Shown in pieces: positions 43,618 to 50,664 of a DNA stretch of 57,262 nt. This stretch comes from Streptomyces sp. CBMA123 (GTDB taxonomy: Bacteria; Actinomycetota; Actinomycetes; Streptomycetales; Streptomycetaceae): the NCBI RefSeq assembly GCF_014596465.1, contig NZ_MECK01000179.1, positions 1 to 57,262 on the forward strand. The letters run 5' to 3'. Position numbers and translations under genes: made by a program. The notes below the pieces were generated by a model. It worked only from the letters and a program-made list of their open reading frames with translations, was not told the origin of the DNA and did no database searches. Within the stretch, counting starts at the first letter, position 1; each line of letters opens with the position of its first letter.

Positions 43618-43668
43618 ATAGGAGTCGTAGGAGTCGTAGGAGCACGAGGGCGGCACCGGAGGCGGACG

Positions 43669-44559
43669 ATGGACGACGACGACCTGAGCGTGATCATGAA
43701 TGAGCGGCGCCAACTGACCAACGTGGCCTACCGGATGCTCGGCTCCCTCGCCGACGCCGAGGACGTCGTGCAGGAGACCTACGCCCGCTGGTACGCGATG
43801 TCGGCGGAGCAGCGGGACGCCGTCGTCTCCCTCGGCGGCTGGCTGACCACGGTCGCCAGCCGGATCTGCCTCAACCAGCTCGGCTCCGCCCGGGCCCGGC
43901 GGGAGCGCTACGTGGGCGAGTGGCTCCCCGAGCCGCTGCCCGAGCACCGGGACGGGGCCGACGGCGCGGCGGCGGACCCGGCGGACCGGATCACCCTCGA
44001 CGAGTCGGTGAACATGGCCTTCCTCGTCGTCCTGGAGTCCATGACGCCGGCCGAACGCGTGGCGTTCATCCTCCACGACGTCTTCCGGTACCCGTTCGCC
44101 GAGGTGGCCGCGATCGTCGGCCGTTCGGCGGCGGCCTGCCGCCAGCTGGCCTCCTCGGCCCGCCGCCGGATCCGGGCGGCGCGGGCCCCGGTGACGCCGA
44201 CCGGCGTGCAGGCCGGCCTTGTCCGGGAGTTCAAGCGGGCCTGGGAGGCGAAGGACGTCAGGTCGCTGATGGACCTCCTCGACCCCGAGGCCACCGTGAT
44301 CGCCGACGGCGGTGGCCTGGCTGGCGCCCTGCTGGAGCCGCTCACGGGTGGCGAGTGGATCGCCCGCGCCTACGCCGAATCCACCCGGCTCACGCCCGGC
44401 CGGACGCTGCGGGAGTGCACCGTCAGTGGCCTGCCCGGGCTGGTCGTCGAGCAGGACGGCGTCACCGACACCGTGATCGCCTTCCGGATCGCGGAGGGCC
44501 GGATCACCCACATCTGGGTGGTGCGCAATCCCGAGAAGCTGCGTCCGTGGAACGGGTGA
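43669..44559 (+). CDS. ECF41-family sigma factor (SigJ-type) with C-terminal SnoaL-like domain
   Basis: A 296-aa sigma factor. Region 2 (RQLTNVAYRMLGSLADAEDV, then VQETYARWYAM) and region 4 (MTPAERVAFILHDVFRYPFA, then EVAAIVGRSAAACRQLASSA) are clear. The linker contains WLPEPLPE, and the C-terminal NTF2-like domain contains DGGG; these are the two signature motifs of ECF41. In this group the C-terminal domain modulates activity in place of an anti-sigma factor. GGAGG precedes the ATG at 43669. The usual partner, a carboxymuconolactone decarboxylase gene, follows downstream behind an ECF41-like promoter. Confidence 0.93.
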   Translation: MDDDDLSVIMNERRQLTNVAYRMLGSLADAEDVVQETYARWYAMSAEQRDAVVSLGGWLTTVASRICLNQLGSARARRERYVGEWLPEPLPEHRDGADGAAADPADRITLDESVNMAFLVVLESMTPAERVAFILHDVFRYPFAEVAAIVGRSAAACRQLASSARRRIRAARAPVTPTGVQAGLVREFKRAWEAKDVRSLMDLLDPEATVIADGGGLAGALLEPLTGGEWIARAYAESTRLTPGRTLRECTVSGLPGLVVEQDGVTDTVIAFRIAEGRITHIWVVRNPEKLRPWNG

Positions 44560-44578
44560 CGCAGGTCATGCCCGGGGC

Positions 44579-44605
44579 TGTCACAGAACGCCCGGCCGCC
44601 CTGTC
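44579..44605 (+). promoter_or_regulatory. ECF41-like promoter of the carboxymuconolactone decarboxylase gene
   Basis: TGTCACA (44579-44585), exactly 16 nt, then TGTC (44602-44605), matching the ECF41 motif in every -35 base and three of four -10 bases. It lies 20 nt beyond the sigma-factor stop codon. Confidence 0.75.
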
Positions 44606-44648
44606 GTGGAGGGCAGTACGGCACAACGAAGCAGCCGACGCCGCCGAA

Positions 44649-44693
44649 GCAAACAAAGCAAACAAAGCAAACGAAGCAAACGAAGCAAACCAA
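44649..44693 (+). repeat. Five tandem 9-bp GCAAACRAA-type repeats in the CMD leader
   Basis: Units GCAAACAAA (two), GCAAACGAA (two) and GCAAACCAA (one) run from 44649 to 44693, strikingly A-rich in this GC-rich DNA. They lie between the ECF41-like promoter and the AAGGAG of the CMD gene, in frame with it. The run is a multiple of 3 and would encode ANK/ANE if translated. Confidence 0.85.
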
Positions 44694-44717
44694 GCAGAGA
44701 CCCCGAAGGAGCACCCG

Positions 44718-45194
44718 ATGGAAGCCCGACTGAACGCCTTCGCCAGCCCGGTCATGAGCCAGGTCTACAAGCACCTCATCGCCGCCCACAAGCCGCTGGC
44801 GGACTCGACGCTGCCGTACGCCACCCAGGAGCTGGTGCGGCTGCGCGCCAGCCAGATCAACGGCTGCGGTTTCTGCGTCGACATGCACTTCAAGGACGCC
44901 GTGCACGCGGGGGAGGAGGCGACCCGGCTGAACCTGGTGTCGGCCTGGCGCGAGGCCACCGTCTTCACCGACGCCGAGCGGGCCGCCCTGGAACTGGCCG
45001 AGCAGGGCAGCCGGCTGGCCGACGGGGGCGGGGTGACGGACGAGGCCTGGGCGAACGCGGCCAAGTACTACGACGAGGAGCAGCTCGCGGCGCTGGTCTG
45101 CGTGATCGCGCTGATCAACGCGTTCAACCGCGGCAACGTCATGGTCCGCCAGCCCGCCGGCGACTACCGGCCGGGGCAGTTCGCCCAGCACTGA
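44718..45194 (+). CDS. Carboxymuconolactone decarboxylase-family (AhpD-like) protein
   Basis: A 158-aa CMD protein with LPYATQELVRLRASQINGCG, the redox pair CGFC and the following His in CVDMHFKDAVHAG, as in AhpD-type peroxidase/disulfide reductases. EEQLAALVCVIALINAFNRG is the second helix bundle. GAAGGAG precedes the ATG at 44718; an in-frame ATG at 44568 would add a repeat-rich leader and is less likely because the promoter lies inside it. It is the classical target neighbour of ECF41 sigma factors, probably for oxidative-stress or redox chemistry. Confidence 0.9.
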   Translation: MEARLNAFASPVMSQVYKHLIAAHKPLADSTLPYATQELVRLRASQINGCGFCVDMHFKDAVHAGEEATRLNLVSAWREATVFTDAERAALELAEQGSRLADGGGVTDEAWANAAKYYDEEQLAALVCVIALINAFNRGNVMVRQPAGDYRPGQFAQH

Positions 45195-45233
45195 GCGGGC
45201 CGGCCCACCCGGCCTGCGGCGCGGGAACCGCCT

Positions 45234-45343
45234 GGTCCGGGGCACGGGGATGGCCGGTCCGGGGCACGGGGACGGCCGGTCCGGGGCACGGGGACGGCCG
45301 GTCCGGGGCACGGGGACAGCCGGTCCGAGACGCAGGGACGGCC
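45234..45343. repeat. Five tandem 22-bp repeats
   Basis: The unit GGTCCGGGGCACGGGGACGG plus CC is repeated at 45234, 45256, 45278, 45300 and 45322. The first and fourth have single changes and the fifth is degenerate. It lies in the 350-nt gap (45195-45543) before the response regulator. The gap otherwise holds only a short direct repeat, GTTAA at 45449 and 45457, that may be a response-regulator site. Confidence 0.85.
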
Positions 45344-45543
45344 GGACGGAATCCCGCCCGGCCGTCCCCGCGCCGCCGCGGGCGTCGAGCGGCCCGTACG
45401 CACACCACCGAGCCCCACCCCTCGGGGCTTGGCGCCCAAAAACCGACCGTTAAGGTGTTAATCCAACATTCATCCATGCCGCGTAGCCTCCGGGGGCTAG
45501 CCTCATGCTGAACGTCATCGTCCGACCGGGAGGCGAAACCCCC

Positions 45544-46332
45544 GTGCAAGGCACTGTCACCACACCAGGCGGCCCCGCCGTGGCCGGGGGCCAGGGCGAG
45601 GCATTCCTCCTCGTCGTGGACGACGAGCCGAACATCCGCGAACTGCTCGCCGCCTCGCTGCGGTTCTCCGGTTTCCGGGTGGCCTCCGCCGCCAGCGGCA
45701 CCGAGGCGCTGGAGCTGATCGCCGTCGAGCGGCCCGACCTCGTGGTCCTCGACGTGATGCTGCCCGACCTCGACGGCTTCACCGTCGTCGAGAAGCTGCG
45801 CGAGCGCACCAGCCGGGGCCAGATCGCCGGCCCTGCGCACGGACACCCCGGCGACCACCTGCCGGTGCTGTTCCTCACCGCCAAGGACGGCGTCGGCGAC
45901 AAGGTCCAGGGCCTGGCCGCGGGCGCGGACGACTACGTCACCAAGCCGTTCAGCCTGGAGGAGCTGATCGCCCGGATCCGGGCAATCCTGCGCCGGGCCG
46001 GCGGGCCCGCCGAGGACGGCCGCCTGGTGGTGGCCGACCTCAGCCTCGACCCGATCGCCCACGAGGTCACCCGGGCCGGCACCCCCGTCGCGCTCTCCCC
46101 GACCGAGTTCAAGCTGCTCCACTACCTGCTGGCCAACGTCGGCCGGGTGGTCTCCAAGGCGCAGATCCTCGACCACGTCTGGGCCTACGACTTCGGCGGC
46201 GACCTCTCCATCGTCGAGTCCTACATCTCGTACCTGCGCCGCAAGCTCGACTCCGGTCCCGCCCACGGCCCCAAGCTGATCCACACCGTGCGCGGCATCG
46301 GCTACGCGCTGCGCCGCCCCCCGCAGGGCTGA
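45544..46332 (+). CDS. OmpR/PhoB-family response regulator
   Basis: A 262-aa regulator. The receiver has the acidic pair in LLVVDDEPNIRELLA, the phospho-acceptor Asp in DLVVLDVMLPDLDGF and Lys in ADDYVTKPFSLEEL. An insert of about 15 residues (TSRGQIAGPAHGHPGDHL) lies between the third helix and fourth strand. The winged-helix output domain ends SIVESYISYLRRKLDSG ... GYALRR. GTG at 45544 with GGGAGG 10 nt upstream is preferred; an ATG at 45505 has no site. It is 12 nt upstream of its kinase. Confidence 0.92.
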   Translation: MQGTVTTPGGPAVAGGQGEAFLLVVDDEPNIRELLAASLRFSGFRVASAASGTEALELIAVERPDLVVLDVMLPDLDGFTVVEKLRERTSRGQIAGPAHGHPGDHLPVLFLTAKDGVGDKVQGLAAGADDYVTKPFSLEELIARIRAILRRAGGPAEDGRLVVADLSLDPIAHEVTRAGTPVALSPTEFKLLHYLLANVGRVVSKAQILDHVWAYDFGGDLSIVESYISYLRRKLDSGPAHGPKLIHTVRGIGYALRRPPQG

Positions 46333-46344
46333 CCGGACCAGCCC

Positions 46345-47856
46345 GTGTTCACCCGCTTCACCTCCCGGCTGTCACTGCGCGCGCGGCTCCTGGTCCTCGC
46401 GCTCGTGCTGGTGACCACCGGGCTCGTGGTCAGCGACACCTTCGTACTGGGCGCCGTACGGAACCAGCTAGTCGAGCAGCTGGACGAGCAACTCCAGCGC
46501 TACGGCGTGCCGTTGTCACGCAAGGCGCCGATGCAGGTGAGCGCGCCGGGCACCGGCAAGCCGGTCGTCTCCGGGCGCCGGATCAGCCTGCCCAGCCAGT
46601 ACCTGGTGCAGTGGCTGTCCGCGGACGGCAAGGTCCAGACGGTCCTGCGCCAGCCCGTCTCGGACAGCGACCCGGCACCCCAACTGGCCGGCCTGGACCC
46701 CACCCAGACCGCCCCCGACACCCCCTTCGACCTGCCCGACCAGCGCGACAGCCACAGCTGGCGGGTCCTGGTGCTGCCGATCCAGGCGCCGCGCACCCCC
46801 ACCCCCGGGACCGGCGCGTTCACCTCACCCGTCACCAACCCGACCTACGTCATGGTCGCCGTCTCCCGCGAGGACATCGACGCCACCGTCGGCCGGCTGA
46901 GCACCTCCTTCCTGGCGATCGGCGGCGGCGTCCTGCTGCTGATCGCCGCACTCGGCTTCTTCGCCGTCCGGGCCGGACTGCGGCCGCTGCGGCGGATCGA
47001 GGAAGGCGCCGCGCGGATCGCCGCCGGCGAACTGTCGCACCGGATGCCGGAACTCTCCCCCGGTACCGAGGTCGGACGGCTGTCGGTCGCGCTCAACGGC
47101 ATGCTCACCCAGATCGAGGCCGCCTTCGCGGCCCGCGCCGAATCCGAGGCCCGGATGCGGCGCTTCGTCGCCGACGCCTCCCACGAACTGCGCACCCCAC
47201 TGGCCGGCATCCGGGGCTTCGCCGAGCTGTACCGGATGGGCGCGCTGCCCACCGAGGCCGACGTCAAGCGGACCATGACCCGGATCGAGAGCGAGGCCGT
47301 CCGGATGGGCACCCTCGTCGAGGACCTGCTGGTGCTCGCCCGGCTCGACGAGGAACGCCCGCTCGACCTCGCCCCGATGGACCTGCGCACCCTCGCCGCC
47401 GACGCCCTGCACGACCTCACCGCCCTCGACCCGAGCCGCCCGGTCGCCCTCACCGGCCCGGCCGGCACCGGCGCACCCGGTGCGGCGCCCGTCCTGGGCG
47501 ACGAGGCACGGCTGCGTCAGGTGGTCACCAACCTGGTCGGCAACGCCGTCAAGCACACCCCGCCCGGCACCCCGGTGCGGATAGGCGTCGGCGGCGGGCC
47601 CGGCGGGATCTGCCTGCTGGAGGTCGCCGACGCCGGCCCGGGCCTCACCGAGGAACAGGCCCAGCGGGTCTTCGACCGCTTCTACCGGGTCGACGCCTCC
47701 CGCAGCCGCGACAACGGCGGCGGCGGCGGACTCGGCCTCGCCATCGCCACCGCCCTCACCCGCGCCCACGGCGGCACCCTCACCCTGGACACCGCCCCGG
47801 GCGCCGGCGCCACGTTCCGGGTCGAACTGCCCACGAACGGCGACCGGGTTTCCTGA
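46345..47856 (+). CDS. Sensor histidine kinase
   Basis: A 503-aa membrane kinase with an N-terminal span (ARLLVLALVLVTTGLVVSDT), an extracytoplasmic sensor (about residues 40-175), a second span (FLAIGGGVLLLIAALGFFAV) and a HAMP linker (RPLRRIEEGAARIAAGELSH). The phospho-accepting His is in FVADASHELRTPLAGIRGF. The HATPase domain has the N box NLVGNAVKHTPPG, G1 VADAGPGL and G2 GGGGGLGLAIA. GTG at 46345 follows the regulator stop by 12 nt. The signal is unknown; the pair forms one operon of TrcRS/PrrAB-like architecture. Confidence 0.92.
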   Translation: MFTRFTSRLSLRARLLVLALVLVTTGLVVSDTFVLGAVRNQLVEQLDEQLQRYGVPLSRKAPMQVSAPGTGKPVVSGRRISLPSQYLVQWLSADGKVQTVLRQPVSDSDPAPQLAGLDPTQTAPDTPFDLPDQRDSHSWRVLVLPIQAPRTPTPGTGAFTSPVTNPTYVMVAVSREDIDATVGRLSTSFLAIGGGVLLLIAALGFFAVRAGLRPLRRIEEGAARIAAGELSHRMPELSPGTEVGRLSVALNGMLTQIEAAFAARAESEARMRRFVADASHELRTPLAGIRGFAELYRMGALPTEADVKRTMTRIESEAVRMGTLVEDLLVLARLDEERPLDLAPMDLRTLAADALHDLTALDPSRPVALTGPAGTGAPGAAPVLGDEARLRQVVTNLVGNAVKHTPPGTPVRIGVGGGPGGICLLEVADAGPGLTEEQAQRVFDRFYRVDASRSRDNGGGGGLGLAIATALTRAHGGTLTLDTAPGAGATFRVELPTNGDRVS

Positions 47857-48031
47857 GTCTTTGTCGACTCGTCAATTCCGCAGCGAACCAAGCAATTCCG
47901 ACCCCCCTTTCCCTGCCGGAAGTCGGCATGGAGGGTTAAGAATCCGTGTGCCTATGATCGGCGCTGTCGGAGCGTCAAGAGACGCCCTTGCAACGGTCTT
48001 TGCTTTCCTTTTCGACCCGAAAGGGGTCATT

Positions 48032-48976
48032 GTGAAACTCCGCCGCTCGCTGGTCTCGGCCGCCCTCGTCGCCGCCGTGATCTCGCCCGCAGCCCTGCTC
48101 TCCGCGGCACCCGCCTTCGCGGAGTCGGCCCCGGCGGCGCAGACCCGGAACGACACCGGATCGATCGCCGCCCTGGAGAAGGCGGCCGCCGACGCGGCCA
48201 CGGCGTACCAGGAGGCCAAGGCCTACGCGGCCGAGGAGAAGGCCAGGTTCGAGGCCTACACGCCCCCGGCAGACCTCACCGCCACGTTCAAGGCGGCCCA
48301 GGCCGCTGCCGCCAAGGCCACCGAGGCGGCGACCGCCGCCGACGACGAGGTCCACAAGGCCATGACCGCGTACGACAAGGCGTCGGAGGCGGACCGCGAG
48401 AAGGCCCGCCAGCAGCTGACGAAGGCGATGGACGAGGCCAACGCCGCCCGCTCGGCGAAGACCCGGGCCGAGGAAGCGGTGAAGAAGGCCAACCGAGACC
48501 TGGACGACGCCCGGATCACCGCGCTCACCCGGGTGACCGAGGCCCAGGAGCGCGTCACGGAGCGGGCCGCCGCCAAGGCCACCGCCGACAAGGCGCTCGC
48601 CGACGCCAAGGCCGCCGCCGAGCAGCCGGCCGAGAAGCCGGCGGACAAGCCCGCGGAGAAGCCGGCGGACAAGCCCGCCGAGCAGCCGGCGGACAAGCCC
48701 GCCGAGCAGCCGGTCACCGTCACCCCGGTCGCCGACACCACCGTCGCCACGACTACCACCACGGACAAGTCGGCCACCACGGCGAAGACTTCGACCACCG
48801 GAACCGCCGCGACCACCGGCACCAAGGCCGCCACCACCGGCTCGGCCACCGAACTCGCCGAGACCGGCTCCAACCCGGCCACCCCCTACCTCGCCCTCGG
48901 CTCCGCCGCCGCCCTCAGCCTCGGCGCCGCCGCCCTCTACGTCTCCCGCCGCAAGCCGGGCCGCTCCACCTCCTGA
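48032..48976 (+). CDS. LAXTG sortase-anchored, Ala-rich coiled-coil surface protein
   Basis: A 314-aa exported protein. The signal peptide (KLRRSLVSAALVAAVISPAA, cleavage after AFA) is followed by about 170 residues of Ala/Lys/Glu-rich helix, probably coiled coil. A PAEKPADKPAE repeat and a Thr-rich stalk lead to the sorting signal LAETG, a hydrophobic span (YLALGSAAALSLGAAALYV) and the basic tail SRRK. LAXTG is the class E sortase motif of streptomycetes. GTG at 48032 has AAGGGG 7 nt upstream, and that site lies in a small hairpin (GACCC/GGGTC). A TATGAT box is at 47953-47958. Confidence 0.9.
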   Translation: MKLRRSLVSAALVAAVISPAALLSAAPAFAESAPAAQTRNDTGSIAALEKAAADAATAYQEAKAYAAEEKARFEAYTPPADLTATFKAAQAAAAKATEAATAADDEVHKAMTAYDKASEADREKARQQLTKAMDEANAARSAKTRAEEAVKKANRDLDDARITALTRVTEAQERVTERAAAKATADKALADAKAAAEQPAEKPADKPAEKPADKPAEQPADKPAEQPVTVTPVADTTVATTTTTDKSATTAKTSTTGTAATTGTKAATTGSATELAETGSNPATPYLALGSAAALSLGAAALYVSRRKPGRSTS

Positions 48977-49032
48977 CCCACCCGGTTCGCGCCCGCTCGG
49001 GAGGAGGACGCGAACCCCACCGCACCCCGCCA

Positions 49033-49063
49033 CCGCAGGGCAGGCCCCCGGCCTGCCCTGCGG
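49033..49063 (+). terminator. Terminator of the LAXTG protein gene (copy 1 of a duplicated element)
   Basis: CCGCAGGGCAGGC (49033-49045) and GCCTGCCCTGCGG (49051-49063) form a perfect 13-bp stem, 5-nt loop, followed by TTTCGCTTT. A diverged copy is at 49871-49905. Confidence 0.88.
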
Positions 49064-49094
49064 TTTCGCTTTCCCGGGCGGCAAACGCCCCGAT

Positions 49095-49174
49095 CGGGTG
49101 AATCTCCAGTCGTTCACCCGGCCGACCCTCCGGTCGTGTGCGACCGTGCAGCCGCTGCTTGTGCGAGCTCGCAC
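49095..49174 (+). promoter_or_regulatory. Control region of Uma2 copy 1 with two dyads
   Basis: CGGGTGAA (49095-49102) mirrors TTCACCCG (49113-49120) with 10 nt between. Further down, GTGCGAGCTCGCAC (49161-49174) is a perfect 14-bp palindrome ending 34 nt before the GTG start. Both dyads are preserved in the second copy. Confidence 0.65.
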
Positions 49175-49208
49175 GGGCTGACCACACTGGACGGGAAAGA
49201 GGTGTCTC

Positions 49209-49823
49209 GTGAGCGCACTCGTTGCTGAGGTGACCGTCGTGGACCGTGACCAGGTGCTGTGGGAGATGTGGAAGTCCTCGGACGAGTTCGAGGGCTACCG
49301 CGTGGAGATCATCGACGAGGAGAGCCTGACGGTGTCACCCACCGGCAACAGTCGCCACGCTCGCATCAACAGGCGGCTGCTCGCGGCCCTTGTCGGCTAC
49401 CTCCAAGGGTCCGGGTGGGCACCGGGAACCGACTGCAACGTCATCCACGGGCTCAAGGTGTTCATTCCGGACGTGTATGTGACACCCGAGGACGACGAGG
49501 AGATCGAACATCCGGACGGGTGGGGGCTGCTGGCATCCGGAATCCCGCTGGTCGTCGAGACCGTCTCGCCGGGCGCCAAGGCCCGTACGCGTGACCATGT
49601 CCTCAAACGCTGCGCCTACGCCGCCGCCGCCATTCCGGTGTACGTGATCATCGACGACTACGACGAGGGCGGCATCGTGACCATCCTGTCCAGCCCCGCC
49701 CCCGACCGGCGGGAGTACCTCTCCTCGGCCCGGATCCCGTACGGCAAGGAGGCCGTGATCCCGGAGGGCCCCGCCAAGGGCTTCGTGATCGGCCCCGACA
49801 TCACCGGTGAGCCCCGGCTCTGA
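49209..49823 (+). CDS. Uma2-family (DUF820) nuclease-like protein, copy 1
   Basis: A 204-aa Uma2 protein with a restriction-endonuclease-like core: EGYRVEIIDEESLTVSPTGN, the acidic VFIPDVYVTPEDDEE and VVETVSPGAKARTRDHVLKR, giving the D...E-x-K-like active-site pattern. IPVYVIIDDYDEGG follows. The biochemical role of the family in actinobacteria is unknown despite its abundance. GTG at 49209 has AAAGAGGTG upstream. It is a tandem paralogue of the gene at 50053; the two start 844 nt apart and share their upstream region. Confidence 0.88.
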   Translation: MSALVAEVTVVDRDQVLWEMWKSSDEFEGYRVEIIDEESLTVSPTGNSRHARINRRLLAALVGYLQGSGWAPGTDCNVIHGLKVFIPDVYVTPEDDEEIEHPDGWGLLASGIPLVVETVSPGAKARTRDHVLKRCAYAAAAIPVYVIIDDYDEGGIVTILSSPAPDRREYLSSARIPYGKEAVIPEGPAKGFVIGPDITGEPRL

Positions 49824-49870
49824 CCCGCCGAGCCGTCGGTCACCGTCACCCCGGCCAACTCACCCCGCCA

Positions 49871-49905
49871 CCGCAGGGCAAGCCCGCTCCCGGCCCGCCC
49901 TGCGG
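49871..49905 (+). terminator. Diverged copy 2 of the duplicated terminator
   Basis: CCGCAGGGC (49871-49879) and GCCCTGCGG (49897-49905) keep the outer 9 bp of the stem at 49033-49063, while the inner stem has changed. It follows Uma2 copy 1 by 47 nt. Confidence 0.7.
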
Positions 49906-49936
49906 CTCGGCGTTTCCGGGCGCCAAACGCCTCGAT

Positions 49937-50016
49937 CGGGTGAACCTGGCGCCGTTCACCCGGTCGGCCCCTCGGTCGTGTGCGACCGTGCAGCCGTTGC
50001 TTGTGCGAGCTCGCAC
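49937..50016 (+). promoter_or_regulatory. Control region of Uma2 copy 2 with the same two dyads
   Basis: CGGGTGAA (49937-49944) and TTCACCCG (49955-49962), then the palindrome GTGCGAGCTCGCAC (50003-50016), ending 36 nt before the start. The offset from copy 1 is 842 bp. Conservation of both dyads amid substitutions elsewhere suggests they are functional sites. Confidence 0.65.
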
Positions 50017-50052
50017 GGGCTGATCCCACACTGGACGGGAAAGAGGTGTCTC

Positions 50053-50664
50053 GTGAGCGCACTCGTTGTCGAGGAGACCGTCGTGAACCTGGACCAGCAG
50101 CTGTGGCAGGCATGGAAGTCCATGGATGTGCCCGAGGGCTTCCGCGCGGAGATCATCGAGGGGACGATCACGTTGTCACCCACCGGCGGGGTTCGCCACT
50201 TCAGTGTCAACCGGCGGCTGGGCCGGGCTCTGTACGCTCATCTGAGCGGAACCGGCTACGGGCCGGCGCAGGACGGTAACGTGATCGCCGATCTCAAGGT
50301 GTTCATCCCGGACGTCTTCGTGGCTCCGGACGACGTCGACGAAATCGAGCACCCCGAAGGCGTGGGGGTGTTGGCCTCTGGGGTATCGATGGTCGTCGAG
50401 ACCGTCTCACCAGGTGCCGAGGCCCGCAAGCGCGACCATGTTCTCAAGCGTCGTGCCTACGCTGCTGCCGGCATCCCGGTCTACGTGATCATCGACGACC
50501 ACGACGACGGCGGCGCCGTCACCATCCTCACCAGCCCGGACCGGGAGCGCCGTGCCTATGCTTCGTCGACCCGGATCCCGTACGGCAAGGAGGCCGTGAT
50601 CCCGGAAGGCCCCGCCAAGGGCTTCGTGATCGGTCCCGAGATCACCGGTGAGCGACGTGGCTGA
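50053..50664 (+). CDS. Uma2-family (DUF820) nuclease-like protein, copy 2
   Basis: A 203-aa paralogue of the previous Uma2 gene. The identical opening (VSALV) and shared blocks (RDHVLKR, SPGA-ARKRDHV, IPYGKEAVIPEGPAKGFVIG) show recent duplication, while the N-terminal half has diverged (WKSMDVPEGFRAEIIEGTIT). Active-site-type residues are in VFIPDVFVAPDDVDEIEHPE and VVETVSPGAEARKRDHVLKR. The last 17 nt overlap the start of the EF-hand protein gene, so the two are probably translationally coupled. The function is unknown. Confidence 0.88.
   Translation: MSALVVEETVVNLDQQLWQAWKSMDVPEGFRAEIIEGTITLSPTGGVRHFSVNRRLGRALYAHLSGTGYGPAQDGNVIADLKVFIPDVFVAPDDVDEIEHPEGVGVLASGVSMVVETVSPGAEARKRDHVLKRRAYAAAGIPVYVIIDDHDDGGAVTILTSPDRERRAYASSTRIPYGKEAVIPEGPAKGFVIGPEITGERRG

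Noticed and set aside
43285..43668. N-terminal extension of the ECF41 factor
   Set aside because: It runs antisense through the LUD-fusion gene and past its own promoter; the ATG at 43669 has GGAGG.
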